Numbered from the stretch's first letter, positions 44,458 to 53,623 are shown. The stretch: 64,000 bases of DNA from Pasteurella sp049941595 (GCA_049941595.1 JBNFNA010000001.1:124001-188000); one strand, 5' to 3'. Notes: generated by a model from the letters alone, not told the origin. A program made the numbers and translations.

Positions 44458-46439
44458 TGTTTCGACAAGGTTTAGCGCAGCGCTTAGCTGCAAGTGGTGC
44501 AAGATTCCAAGCTCTTTCAGGGGCATCAAAAATTGCGTTAATTTTTTTAGTATTTGTTTCATTAGTGGCCGTCTTTGCACCAGTAGTGGCAACACACGAT
44601 CCACTAGAAATCATCGCACGTATGCGTCCACCAAGTGGCGACTTTTTATTCGGTACTGACCGTCTAGGACGTGACATTTTCTCTCGTATTATTTACGGTG
44701 CGAAAACGTCATTATTCATCGGTTTAGGTGCGGTTGCTTTTGCTATCTTTTTAGGTAGTATCCTCGGTGCGACTGCAGCAACAGCAGACAAATGGGGCAA
44801 TGAAATCATTATGCGCTTAATGGATATCTTAATGGCATTCCCTGGTATCGCATTAGCTGCAATTTTACTTGCAACATTTGGTAATACAGTTCCAGTTATT
44901 ATCATCGCTATCGCAGTAGTTTATACACCGCAATTAGCGCGTGTTGTACGTGCAAACGTGGTTTCTCAATGGGACGAAGACTATGTACGTGCTGAACGTG
45001 TTATTGGTGGTAGCCGTACTTATATCCTACTTAAACACGTTGTTCGCAACACTGCCGCACCTGTATTAGTATTCGCAACAGTAATGGTTGCTGATGCTAT
45101 TGTACTTGAAGCGTCGCTCTCTTTCTTAGGTGCTGGCGTTCAGCCACCAAATCCATCTTGGGGTAACGTGTTATCTGAAGGCCGTAACATCGTATTAAAC
45201 GGTGCGTGGTGGGCAACAACCTTTGCTGGTTTGATGATCCTTTTAACAGTGCTTGCGTTAAATATCTTAGCGGAAGGTTTAACTGATGCGTTAGTGAACC
45301 CACGTTTAAAAAGCAGTAAACAAGGTAAATCTAAACCTGAAGAACGCTTAAGCACAGACGTGCAAGAAGCGATGGCAGAAAGCCTTGCGTTAAAACGCTA
45401 CTTGTTAAAATTGCACGAAAAAGAAATCACTCGTACAGACCGTATGCAGTTAGATCCAAATGCAAGACCAATTTTACAAGTGAAAAACTTATCTATCCGT
45501 TTCCCAAATCGCTATGGTGAAACCCCATTAGTGGACAACATTAGTTTCACTGTCAATGAAGGCGAAACAATGGGCTTAGTAGGTGAATCAGGTTGTGGTA
45601 AATCCATTACAGCGTTCTCAATTATGGGCTTATTACCAAAAACGGCACGAATTACAGGTGAAATTCTCTTTACCGACCGCAGTGGTAAACAACATAACTT
45701 GTTAAATTCAACTGAACTTGCATCATTACGTGGTACTGAAATCGCAATGATTTATCAAGACTCATTAAGTGCATTAAACCCATCAATGCGGATTAAAGAC
45801 CAAATGGCACAGCTCATTAAACGTGGTAGCAAACACACTGCTGAAAAACTCTTAGAATGGGTACAGCTTGATCCAAGTAAAGTGTTAAACCGTTATCCAC
45901 ACGAGCTTTCAGGTGGCCAACGTCAACGTGTTGTTATCGCAATGGCATTAACTCGTGAACCAAAACTGTTAATCGCTGATGAACCAACAACCGCACTTGA
46001 CGTAACAGTACAAGCTGAAGTGGTGAAACTACTTAACGAATTACGTGACAAACTGGGCTTTGCAATGGTGTTCGTGAGCCACGACCTTGCATTGGTTGCA
46101 CAACTTGCACACCACATTACCGTAATGTATGCAGGTCAAGTTGTTGAAACTGCACCAACTTCATCATTACTTGCAAACCCAACTCACGAATATACACGTG
46201 GTTTATTAGGTTCTGTACTTTCAACCGAAGAACGTGCAACACGCCTCTATCAAATTCCTGGTAGTGTGCCTTCACCGTATGATTTTGCAGATGGCGACCG
46301 TTTCGCAAGCCGTTCACTACGACCAGATGCAAATCCAAAACAAAAATTAAAACTTGTACCAGTAGGTGACGATCCTAAACATTTCTGGGCATCACACTTA
46401 GTGGGGCAACCTGAAGCTGCTACGAGCAAAGAGGTGTAA
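44457..46439 (+). CDS. satC: Fused ABC permease-ATPase, SatC-like
   Basis: 660 residues combining two proteins. Residues ~1-285 are a DppC/OppC-type permease with an N-terminal extension, GTDRLGRDIFSRIIYGAK and the EAA loop GGSRTYILLKHVVRNTAAPV. Residues ~330-660 are a DppD/OppD-type ATPase. The ATPase has Walker A GESGCGKS near 377, signature LSGGQRQRV near 484, Walker B LLIADEPTTALD and the H-loop VSHD. A 40-residue charged linker joins them. The C-terminal oligo-HPY tail has the IPGSVPSP start, but the cysteines usual in that tail are replaced (DGDRFASRS). Overlaps satB by one base. Confidence 0.85.
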   Translation: MFRQGLAQRLAASGARFQALSGASKIALIFLVFVSLVAVFAPVVATHDPLEIIARMRPPSGDFLFGTDRLGRDIFSRIIYGAKTSLFIGLGAVAFAIFLGSILGATAATADKWGNEIIMRLMDILMAFPGIALAAILLATFGNTVPVIIIAIAVVYTPQLARVVRANVVSQWDEDYVRAERVIGGSRTYILLKHVVRNTAAPVLVFATVMVADAIVLEASLSFLGAGVQPPNPSWGNVLSEGRNIVLNGAWWATTFAGLMILLTVLALNILAEGLTDALVNPRLKSSKQGKSKPEERLSTDVQEAMAESLALKRYLLKLHEKEITRTDRMQLDPNARPILQVKNLSIRFPNRYGETPLVDNISFTVNEGETMGLVGESGCGKSITAFSIMGLLPKTARITGEILFTDRSGKQHNLLNSTELASLRGTEIAMIYQDSLSALNPSMRIKDQMAQLIKRGSKHTAEKLLEWVQLDPSKVLNRYPHELSGGQRQRVVIAMALTREPKLLIADEPTTALDVTVQAEVVKLLNELRDKLGFAMVFVSHDLALVAQLAHHITVMYAGQVVETAPTSSLLANPTHEYTRGLLGSVLSTEERATRLYQIPGSVPSPYDFADGDRFASRSLRPDANPKQKLKLVPVGDDPKHFWASHLVGQPEAATSKEV

Positions 46440-46442
46440 TGT

Positions 46443-47252
46443 ATGAGCAGTATCAAAGTTATTAAAGAACAAAATATCATTGATTTAGAAGATATTGTGG
46501 TGCAATTCCCATCAAGAGATGGCTCATTATTCGGACGTAAAAAAATCAACGCATTAAATGGCGTGAATCTAAGCATCAAAGCCGGTGAAACTATCGGCTT
46601 AGTTGGGGAGTCGGGTTGCGGTAAATCTACTTTAGCGAACGTGATCATCGGTTTACAAAAACCGACATCAGGCAATGTGAAGTTCAACGGGTTAAAAATG
46701 CAATATGGTAGTGCAGAGGCGCGTCGCCAATTTGGTCGCCAAGTTTCTGTCATTTTCCAAGACCCCGCAACCGCACTTAACCCAAGAATGCGTGTGCTAG
46801 ACATTTTGAAAGATCCAATGGATATTCACAACGTGTTACAACCAAGAGAACGTGAAAACCGTGTGTATGAGCTACTTTCTCGTGTAGGTTTACCTCGTTC
46901 AGCAGCACTTGTTGAGCCAACCCGTTTATCTGGTGGTCAAAAACAACGTGTGGCGATCGCTCGTGCATTGGCGTTAAATCCAAAATTGATCGTCGCAGAT
47001 GAACCCACATCAGCATTAGACGTATCGGTACGTGCACAGGTGCTCAACTTGTTAGCAGATTTGAAAAAAGAACTGAATCTTGCGATGGTGTTCATCTCGC
47101 ACGATATCCAAACTGTACGCCAAGTATCAGACCGTATTGTTGTAATGTATGGTGGTCAAATTATGGAAACTGGCACAACACAGGAAATTTTTGATAATCC
47201 AAGCCACGACTATACCAAACGCCTACTTGGCGCAGCCCCATCATTACTCTAA
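46443..47252 (+). CDS. satD: ABC transporter ATP-binding protein, SatD-like
   Basis: 269 residues, DppF/OppF-type ATPase. Walker A GESGCGKST near residue 55, Q-loop VSVIFQDP, signature LSGGQKQRV near 162, Walker B LIVADEPTSALD, H-loop ISHD. It ends at LLGAAPSLL, without the extended oligo-HPY tail. It pairs with the ATPase half of SatC. Starts 3 bp after the satC stop. A small hairpin (ACCGCTC/GAGCGGT at 47270-47288) follows before the FAD gene. Confidence 0.87.
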   Translation: MSSIKVIKEQNIIDLEDIVVQFPSRDGSLFGRKKINALNGVNLSIKAGETIGLVGESGCGKSTLANVIIGLQKPTSGNVKFNGLKMQYGSAEARRQFGRQVSVIFQDPATALNPRMRVLDILKDPMDIHNVLQPRERENRVYELLSRVGLPRSAALVEPTRLSGGQKQRVAIARALALNPKLIVADEPTSALDVSVRAQVLNLLADLKKELNLAMVFISHDIQTVRQVSDRIVVMYGGQIMETGTTQEIFDNPSHDYTKRLLGAAPSLL

Positions 47253-47269
47253 AACTTAGCCAAAATTGA

Positions 47270-47288
47270 CCGCTCTTTCCGGAGCGGT
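47270..47288 (+). terminator. Small hairpin between satD and the FAD gene
   Basis: ACCGCTC and GAGCGGT around a 5-nt loop, no T-run. It may modulate downstream expression or mRNA decay rather than terminate. Confidence 0.4.
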
Positions 47289-47307
47289 TAATTCTCGGAA
47301 TCAAACT

Positions 47308-48990
47308 ATGACAACTCTTCGTATTACCCAAAGCGTTAAAACAGATTTGCTGATTGTCGGTGCTGGCATTGCGGGATTAAGCTGCGCAGTTGAAGCGCAT
47401 AAAAAACAAATCCCCCACATTCTCATCACTAAAACACAAATCGGTACGGGTGCGAGTTTTTTTCCTTTAAAAGCAACATTAGGGATTCAAGTGACTGGCG
47501 ATGAAAGCGATAAAACACGCTTTATGCAAGATATTCAAGCTGTCGCACAGAGAATGAATAACCCTAAGATTGTCAAAGCGTATATTGAAGACTCCCCAAG
47601 TGCGGTTAATTTATTGACAGAAATTGGTTTTCAACCTTGGAAACGTCAAGACAATCGCCCAGCCTGTTTTGCGCAATATCCCCGCCCAATTTACTTAATC
47701 AAAGATTGGAAAGCATCAGCAAAACGTGCAAAACAAATTTTAGCGCAACAACAAACACAAATTTTTGAACAAGCCACTTTACTGCATATTGTGACTGACC
47801 AAAATCAGGTGCAGGGCGCGGTGTTTATGCAAGCGACTGAGCAAGGGGAGCCACAATATATTTTCTGCCAGACATCACAGATTATTTTAGCCAGTGGCGG
47901 AATTGCTGGATTATATAAAGACAATCTTTATCCAGCAGATGTAATTGGTTCAAGCCATTTTGTCGCTTTACAAGCTGGAGCGACTTTAACCAATTTAGAA
48001 TATATCCAATTTATCCCTTCTTTCATCGAACCAAAATACAAAGTCCTGTTTGGTGAACATACATTGAAATATTGCACCGCAGTAGAAGATGAAAAAGGCC
48101 ATTCCCTCTTTGAAGAAGTCAGTTCTCACGATTTCCAAAAAATGATGGCTCAACGCAGCGCCTATGCGCCTTTCTCGGTGGATTTCCCTTGTGTCACATT
48201 TGATTTAAAAATGATGCAATACCTAATGGCGAATCCTGATGCCGAAGGGGTTTATTTACGTTATTCACCTGCGCTATATGAAGATAAAGAAGAATTTTAC
48301 ACGGTCTATTTAGACTGGCTAAAAAATGAAGCTGGGATCGATTTATTGCAAGATAAAGTGGCTATCGCACCATTTGCTCACAGTTGCAACGGAGGGATTG
48401 AGATCGATGAATATGCACAAAGCCAAGTGAAAGGGCTTTTTGCCGTAGGTGAAGTTTCTTCGTGTATTGAAGGGGCGAACCGCTTAGGGGGTAACTCAGT
48501 AGGTGGCAGCTTAGTGTTTGCTAAACGTGCGGTTCAAAAAATTGCAGAAAATCGACCGCACTTTGCTTTCTCACTCAATGAGAAAAGTGCCATTCAACAA
48601 GCAGAAATACAGCTCAACCAACTCAATCACCAAACAACTCAAAATGCGTTAAGTGCAAGCCAAGTGCTTAGCCAACTACGCCAAGCGATGAGTAAATTTG
48701 CCAATGTGTATCGAACAGGTACGCATTTGAGTCAACTGCTTGAACAGCTCATCGACTTAGAGCATAAATTTAACCCATTGGAGCAAGCAAAATATCAAGG
48801 GATTGAAATTTATTATGCGTTAAAAACAGCACAGCTTTTAGTGCGTAGTATGTTAATGCGAGAGGAAAGTCGCGGTGGGCATTACCGTGCTGATTTTCCA
48901 CAAAAAGCCACTGATACTTACCGTTTACGCGTACGTTTGCAAAATGCAGAAATTGATATTCAAAAACTGATGGTGAATGCAACAGAATAA
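47308..48990 (+). CDS. FAD-dependent oxidoreductase of the fumarate reductase/L-aspartate oxidase type
   Basis: 560 residues from the ATG at 47308. N-terminal FAD Rossmann motif GAGIAGLSC (Gly18-Ala-Gly20). A later FAD segment is GLFAVGEVSSCIEGANRLGGNSVGG, and HSCNGGIEID aligns with the family His-x-x-Gly-Gly-Ile segment. ESRGGHYRADFP near the C terminus matches the family Arg region. No signal peptide or membrane segment, so cytoplasmic. It is neither a clear SdhA/FrdA nor NadB. It sits between the ABC importer and an esterase upstream of nan genes, so a role in converting an imported sialic acid-related compound is my inference; no substrate is shown by sequence. Confidence 0.75.
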   Translation: MTTLRITQSVKTDLLIVGAGIAGLSCAVEAHKKQIPHILITKTQIGTGASFFPLKATLGIQVTGDESDKTRFMQDIQAVAQRMNNPKIVKAYIEDSPSAVNLLTEIGFQPWKRQDNRPACFAQYPRPIYLIKDWKASAKRAKQILAQQQTQIFEQATLLHIVTDQNQVQGAVFMQATEQGEPQYIFCQTSQIILASGGIAGLYKDNLYPADVIGSSHFVALQAGATLTNLEYIQFIPSFIEPKYKVLFGEHTLKYCTAVEDEKGHSLFEEVSSHDFQKMMAQRSAYAPFSVDFPCVTFDLKMMQYLMANPDAEGVYLRYSPALYEDKEEFYTVYLDWLKNEAGIDLLQDKVAIAPFAHSCNGGIEIDEYAQSQVKGLFAVGEVSSCIEGANRLGGNSVGGSLVFAKRAVQKIAENRPHFAFSLNEKSAIQQAEIQLNQLNHQTTQNALSASQVLSQLRQAMSKFANVYRTGTHLSQLLEQLIDLEHKFNPLEQAKYQGIEIYYALKTAQLLVRSMLMREESRGGHYRADFPQKATDTYRLRVRLQNAEIDIQKLMVNATE

Positions 48991-49009
48991 AGTTTGAGGA
49001 AGAATCGCA

Positions 49010-49603
49010 ATGTTATCAGACCAAGATATTTTTCAACGCTACTTACAAAAACGTAGTGAATTTAACAAATCCGCCGAAGTCAGTCTGATCGGTCACTCGC
49101 TATTTGATATGTGGGCAGAGCAATTGCAAGGCACGCCTACATTAAAGGGCAAAACTGTGGCGAATTTGGGAATCTCCGGTGTCAGCACTAGACAATATTT
49201 AGACGTCATCGTCAATCAAAGTGGCATCCAACATTTAGGTCAGCACGTCTTTTTATTTTTAGGTGTCAATGACATTTGTAAAGAAAAAGACTATTCCCCT
49301 GCGCAAGTGATGACGTGGCTGAATGAAATCTTAACAAAACTACAAAAAATCGCACCGCACTCTCGCTATTATTTACTTGAAGCAACACCAGTAAATAATA
49401 TCGGCACTGTCAGCAATGCACAAATTCACGAACTCAATCATTATTTAAAATCACATTGCCCTGAAAACGTGATTTATGTGCCAACACAAGCTGAATTTCG
49501 CGATGAGAATGGCGATTTGCATCTTAATTACTGCACTGATGGGCTACATTTTAATCAAAAAGGTTATCAGATTTTACAGCGTATTTTGGAGCAACATTTA
49601 TAG
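49010..49603 (+). CDS. Cytoplasmic SGNH/GDSL hydrolase, possible sialate O-acetylesterase
   Basis: 197 residues. SGNH blocks: nucleophile in SLIGHSLFDMW (Ser30), block II NLGISGVST (Gly), block III FLGVNDI (Asn87), block V DGLHFNQKGY (Asp177, His180). No signal peptide, so it acts in the cytoplasm after uptake. It starts 19 bp after the FAD gene and ends 155 bp before nanE. Given the neighbourhood, removal of O-acetyl groups from imported sialic acids is a reasonable guess, comparable in role but not in sequence class to NanS. Lipase or carbohydrate esterase roles are alternatives. Confidence 0.72.
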   Translation: MLSDQDIFQRYLQKRSEFNKSAEVSLIGHSLFDMWAEQLQGTPTLKGKTVANLGISGVSTRQYLDVIVNQSGIQHLGQHVFLFLGVNDICKEKDYSPAQVMTWLNEILTKLQKIAPHSRYYLLEATPVNNIGTVSNAQIHELNHYLKSHCPENVIYVPTQAEFRDENGDLHLNYCTDGLHFNQKGYQILQRILEQHL

Positions 49604-49647
49604 CCTTTTTAACAAGTAAAATAAGCGCTTTCTTCTAGCTAGAAATA

Positions 49648-49663
49648 TGCGACGGAGATCGCA
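49648..49663. promoter_or_regulatory. CRP-S (competence-type) site upstream of nanE
   Basis: TGCGACGGAGATCGCA has the TGCGA-N6-TCGCA core that in H. influenzae marks Sxy-dependent CRP-S sites, with A/T-rich flanks (AAATA, AATTTT). It lies about 100 bp before the nanE start. Confidence 0.5.
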
Positions 49664-49699
49664 AATTTTCATTATTTTAGTTGTCATTTTTTCAATCTA

Positions 49700-49729
49700 A
49701 GATTAATCTATGCCAATTGGAGTTAATCT
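49700..49729. promoter_or_regulatory. Inverted repeat in the nanE promoter region
   Basis: AGATTAA (49700-49706) and TTAATCT (49723-49729), 16-bp spacer. It lies 30-59 bp before the nanE ATG, where an RpiR-family repressor encoded downstream could bind. Confidence 0.4.
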
Positions 49730-49758
49730 TCTATTATCTGAGTTATACTGGAGTTTAT

Positions 49759-50448
49759 ATGTCAAAATTATCACACCAACAAGTTTTAGAACAAATTAAA
49801 TATGGGTTAATTGCTTCTTGCCAACCAGTAGATAATGGTCCAATGGATTCCCCTGAAATCGTTGCTGCAATGGCACAAGCATCTGTGATTGGCGGGGCTG
49901 CAGGATTGCGTATTGAAGGGATTGAAAACTTAAAAGCAGTACGCAAAGTAGTGAATGTTCCGATTATTGGTATTGTGAAACGTGATTTAGAAGATAGCCC
50001 AGTGCGCATTACGCCATTTCTAAAAGATGTAGAAGATCTTGCCTCAGCTGGTGCAGATATTATTGCTTTTGACGGCACACATCGTGTTCGCCCAACTACC
50101 ATTGAAGAGACCGTAAAACGTATTAAAGAATTAGGTTGCTTAGCAATGGCTGACTGTTCGAATTTTGAAGAAGGTATGCACTGCCAAAACTTAGGTGTGG
50201 AAATCATTGGTAGCACAATGTCTGGCTACACTGGCGGTGAAGTCCCTGCGGAGCCTGACTATCAACTTGTGAAAGATTTAAAAGCTGCTGGCTGCCGAGT
50301 GATGGCGGAAGGTCGTTATAATACGCCTGAACTTGCAAAAGTAGCCATTGAAATTGGTGCTTATTCTGTTACTGTGGGTTCTGCGCTCACTCGCTTAGAA
50401 CACATCGTAAGCTGGTTTGTGGACTCAGTAAAATCTGCGAAAAAATAA
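49759..50448 (+). CDS. nanE: N-acetylmannosamine-6-phosphate 2-epimerase
   Basis: 229 residues from the ATG at 49759, preceded by GGAG; the frame stays open 78 bp further up but that part has no family similarity. TIM-barrel. Family segments: GLIASCQPVDNGPMD, AAGLRIEGIENLKAV, GIVKRDL, DIIAFDGTHRVRP, MADCSNFEEG and GSTMSGYTGG. It converts ManNAc-6-P to GlcNAc-6-P after NanA and NanK. It is the first gene of nanE-nanK-yhcH-rpiR-nanA, with its own probable promoter region. Confidence 0.95.
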   Translation: MSKLSHQQVLEQIKYGLIASCQPVDNGPMDSPEIVAAMAQASVIGGAAGLRIEGIENLKAVRKVVNVPIIGIVKRDLEDSPVRITPFLKDVEDLASAGADIIAFDGTHRVRPTTIEETVKRIKELGCLAMADCSNFEEGMHCQNLGVEIIGSTMSGYTGGEVPAEPDYQLVKDLKAAGCRVMAEGRYNTPELAKVAIEIGAYSVTVGSALTRLEHIVSWFVDSVKSAKK

Positions 50449-50457
50449 GGAGGCGTT

Positions 50458-51351
50458 ATGCGTTGTTTAGCATTAGATATTGGCGGTACTAAAATTGCCT
50501 CAGCCATCGTGGTTGATGGCACAATTGAACAACGCCAACAAATCTCAACACCACAAGCAGATGCAGCAAATGCAATGCACGACACACTTGCGCAGATTTT
50601 ACAGCAATATCAAGGGCAATTTGATTATGTGGCTGTGGCATCAACAGGTATTATTAATAACGGAATTTTAACCGCACTTAACCCGAAAAATTTAGGTGGA
50701 TTAGCGGAATTCCCGCTTAAAGCAAGCATTGCCCGCCACACAGATAAACCCATTGGTTTATTAAACGATGTGCAAGCCGCTGCTTGTGCAGAATATAAAG
50801 ACGAAGACAAAAGTGCGGTGCAAAATTTCGTTTTTATTACTGTTTCAACAGGCGTTGGCGGCGGCATTATTTTAGAACGTCGTTTATTAACTGAACCAAA
50901 CGGTGTTGCAGGCCACATTGGTCATACCCTTGCGGATCCAAACGGCCCAGTTTGTGGCTGTGGGCGTGTTGGTTGTGTAGAAGCTGTGGCAGCAGGACGT
51001 GCGATTGAAGCAGTTTCTAGCCAATGGAATCCACCTTGTAGCCCGAAAGAAGCCTTCGAGCTATTTAGAAAAAATGATGAAAAAGCGACCGCACTTATTC
51101 AACGTTCAGCAAAAGCCATTGCAAACTTAATTGCCGATTTAGTAATTGGTTTGGATGTGCAAAAAGTTGTTGTGGGCGGAAGCGTTGGTTTAGCTGAAGG
51201 CTACTTGCCTTTAGTCAAACAATACTTAAATGAAATGCCACATTTCTATCGTTGCCAAGTAGAACAAGCCCATTACGGTCAAGACGCTGGCTTAATCGGC
51301 GCAGCCTGGTGGGTAGCTGACTGCTTGCAACAAGGTGTTGCATTGAAATAG
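50458..51351 (+). CDS. nanK: N-acetylmannosamine kinase (ROK family)
   Basis: 297 residues. N-terminal phosphate motif LDIGGTKIA, ROK zinc site with His in GHIGHT and the CGCGRVGCVEA cysteines, and catalytic Asp in LLNDVQAAA. It phosphorylates ManNAc released by the sialic acid lyase. Strong GGAGG ribosome site; 9 bp after nanE. Three uptake sequences occur inside or partly inside the gene (50671, 50811, 51088). Confidence 0.92.
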   Translation: MRCLALDIGGTKIASAIVVDGTIEQRQQISTPQADAANAMHDTLAQILQQYQGQFDYVAVASTGIINNGILTALNPKNLGGLAEFPLKASIARHTDKPIGLLNDVQAAACAEYKDEDKSAVQNFVFITVSTGVGGGIILERRLLTEPNGVAGHIGHTLADPNGPVCGCGRVGCVEAVAAGRAIEAVSSQWNPPCSPKEAFELFRKNDEKATALIQRSAKAIANLIADLVIGLDVQKVVVGGSVGLAEGYLPLVKQYLNEMPHFYRCQVEQAHYGQDAGLIGAAWWVADCLQQGVALK

Positions 51352-51359
51352 GAGCAAAT

Positions 51360-51827
51360 ATGTTAATTGGTGATTTAACCAGAAGTGATTTTAAACTCGG
51401 ATTACCACAAACTATTTTAGAAGTTTGTGAATACTTAAAAACATTAGATTTGAACGGACTCGAAATTGGACGTCACGATATCACCGATCAAATTTATATG
51501 AATGTGATGAGCTTTGATACAACAGCTGCTGACAGTAAACAAGCAGAAATGCATCGTAAATACGTGGACGTACAATTGCTTATTTCAGGTGCTGAAAATA
51601 TTGAGTATAGTGTGGTTTATCCGAACTTAGCGGATTACACCGAATACAACGATCAAGATGACTACCAACTCACACCAGAGATTGCCCATAAAAGTACATT
51701 GACCTTAAAACCAAATATGTTTGCCGTGTTCTTACCGTATGAGCCACATAAACCTGGTTGTAATGTTGATGGGCAAGTAGTGAATCTGAAAAAACTTGTT
51801 GTAAAAGTACCTATCGAATTATTGTAA
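51360..51827 (+). CDS. nanQ: YhcH/NanQ family sugar anomerase-like protein
   Basis: 155 residues, DUF386 beta-sandwich family. Conserved HRKYVDVQLLISGAENIEY and the metal-binding region MFAVFLPYEPHKPGC. E. coli NanQ (YhcH) speeds anomerisation of sialic acid, and family members are regular parts of nan operons. It lies 8 bp after nanK. Confidence 0.88.
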   Translation: MLIGDLTRSDFKLGLPQTILEVCEYLKTLDLNGLEIGRHDITDQIYMNVMSFDTTAADSKQAEMHRKYVDVQLLISGAENIEYSVVYPNLADYTEYNDQDDYQLTPEIAHKSTLTLKPNMFAVFLPYEPHKPGCNVDGQVVNLKKLVVKVPIELL

Positions 51828-51854
51828 TTGCAGCTGCAATTTTAAGGAGCTTCT

Positions 51855-52721
51855 ATGTTAGTCAGTGGAAAAATTTTAGACACAATCGGCGCATTGCACG
51901 ATAGTTTAACCAAAACAGAGAAAAGAATTGCAGCGACTATTCTCGCTTCGCCTGATTTATTAAGTCAGTCTTCGCTTTCTGATATTGCTAAACATCTTGA
52001 TGTAGGTGAAGCAACATTTATTCGCTTTTGCCGTACTTTAGGATTCAGAGGTTTCACTGACTTTAAATTAGAACTTGCAATTGAATTAGCGACGCGTGAA
52101 AAACAATACAATTCATTGCTTGATACCGACATTTCCGCCGCAGATGATGCGAAAAGTATTGCCTCTAAACTTCAAGGCACGGTCACTAATGTCATTGCTG
52201 AAACAGTGAATTTACTCGACTTCAATGAATTAGAGAAAGTCGTTCAAGCGATGATCCAAGCAAGACGTATTTTCTTATTTGGTGTAGGTTCATCAGGCAT
52301 TACCGCTGAAGATGCTAAAAATAAATTTATGCGTATTGGAATGCAAGTCGATGCAACTTCTAACAACCACTTTATGTATATGCAAGCAGCATTAATGCGT
52401 GAAGGGGATGTTGTTGTAGGGATCAGTCATTCCGGCTATTCCAAAGAAGTGATTCAAGCATTGAACATTGCGAAGAAAAATAATGCCACCACCATTGCCA
52501 TTACGCACAATTTACGTTCACCAATCACACACGCTGCCGATTATGTATTAATCAATGGCAACCACCAAGGGCAGTTACAAGGTGATTCAATGGGAACGAA
52601 AATTGCCCAACTTTTCGTTTTAGATCTGATTTATACCCTGATCGTTCAATCTGGTGAAGATAAAGCAACTAGAACAAAACAAAAAACAGTTAACGTGATT
52701 TTAGAACAACGTGTGAAATAA
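51855..52721 (+). CDS. nanR: RpiR family transcriptional regulator of sialic acid genes
   Basis: 288 residues. N-terminal winged HTH (about 1-77, with SLSDIAKHLDVGEATFIRFCRTLGFRGFTDFK) and a C-terminal SIS phosphosugar-binding domain (about 130-260, with FLFGVGSSGITAEDAKNKF and GDVVVGISHSGYSKEVIQAL). In H. influenzae the RpiR-type SiaR/NanR represses the nan/sia genes and responds to pathway sugar-phosphates. The inverted repeat at 49700-49729 is a possible target. Lies between nanQ and nanA. Confidence 0.88.
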   Translation: MLVSGKILDTIGALHDSLTKTEKRIAATILASPDLLSQSSLSDIAKHLDVGEATFIRFCRTLGFRGFTDFKLELAIELATREKQYNSLLDTDISAADDAKSIASKLQGTVTNVIAETVNLLDFNELEKVVQAMIQARRIFLFGVGSSGITAEDAKNKFMRIGMQVDATSNNHFMYMQAALMREGDVVVGISHSGYSKEVIQALNIAKKNNATTIAITHNLRSPITHAADYVLINGNHQGQLQGDSMGTKIAQLFVLDLIYTLIVQSGEDKATRTKQKTVNVILEQRVK

Positions 52722-52741
52722 CACATTATTAGGAGTATTCA

Positions 52742-53623
52742 ATGAAAAACTTAAAAGGTATCTTCAGCGCATTGTTAGTGTCGTTCAACGCTGACGGTTC
52801 TGTGAACGAGAAAGGTTTACGCGAAATCGTTCGTTACAACATCGACAAAATGAAAGTAGATGGTCTTTACGTAGGTGGTAGTACTGGCGAAAACTTTATG
52901 CTTTCAACAGAAGAGAAAAAAGAAATCTTCCGTATTGCAAAAGATGAAGCAAAAGACGATATCGCACTTATCGCTCAAGTCGGTAGCGTTAACTTACACG
53001 AAGCGATCGAGTTAGGTAAATATGCCACTGAATTAGGTTATGACAGCTTATCTGCGGTAACCCCGTTCTACTACAAATTTAGCTTCCCTGAAATCAAACA
53101 CTATTACGAAAGCATCATCGAAGCGACTGGTAACAATATGATTGTTTACTCAATCCCATTCTTAACAGGTGTAAACATCGGTGTCGAACAGTTCGGTGAG
53201 CTTTACAAAAACCCGAAAGTATTGGGTGTTAAATTCACAGCTGGCGACTTCTACCTATTAGAGCGTTTGAAAAAAGCTTACCCAAATCACTTAGTTTGGG
53301 CGGGCTTCGATGAAATGATGTTACCTGCTGCGGCATTAGGTGTTGACGGCGCTATTGGTAGTACATTCAACGTAAACGGTATTCGTGCACGCCAAATTTT
53401 TGAATTAACTCAAGCGGGTAAATTAAAAGAAGCACTTGAAATTCAAAACGTGACAAACGATTTGATTGAGGGTATTTTATCAAATGGTTTATACTTAACA
53501 ATCAAAGAGTTATTAAAACTTGACGGTGTTGATTCTGGTTTCTGTCGCGAACCAATGACTAAAGAATTAACCCCAGAGAAAGTGGCATTTGCGAAAGAAT
53601 TAAAAGCAAAATACCTATCATAA
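52742..53623 (+). CDS. nanA: N-acetylneuraminate lyase
   Basis: 293 residues, DHDPS-type TIM barrel. Active-site motif GGSTGENFMLSTEEK, catalytic Tyr in MIVYSIPFLTG and the Schiff-base Lys in VLGVKFTAGDFYLLERL. It splits sialic acid into ManNAc and pyruvate. Last gene of the nan set; a hairpin terminator follows, shared with convergent ligA. Codon use is clean with strong AGGAG ribosome site. Confidence 0.96.
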   Translation: MKNLKGIFSALLVSFNADGSVNEKGLREIVRYNIDKMKVDGLYVGGSTGENFMLSTEEKKEIFRIAKDEAKDDIALIAQVGSVNLHEAIELGKYATELGYDSLSAVTPFYYKFSFPEIKHYYESIIEATGNNMIVYSIPFLTGVNIGVEQFGELYKNPKVLGVKFTAGDFYLLERLKKAYPNHLVWAGFDEMMLPAAALGVDGAIGSTFNVNGIRARQIFELTQAGKLKEALEIQNVTNDLIEGILSNGLYLTIKELLKLDGVDSGFCREPMTKELTPEKVAFAKELKAKYLS

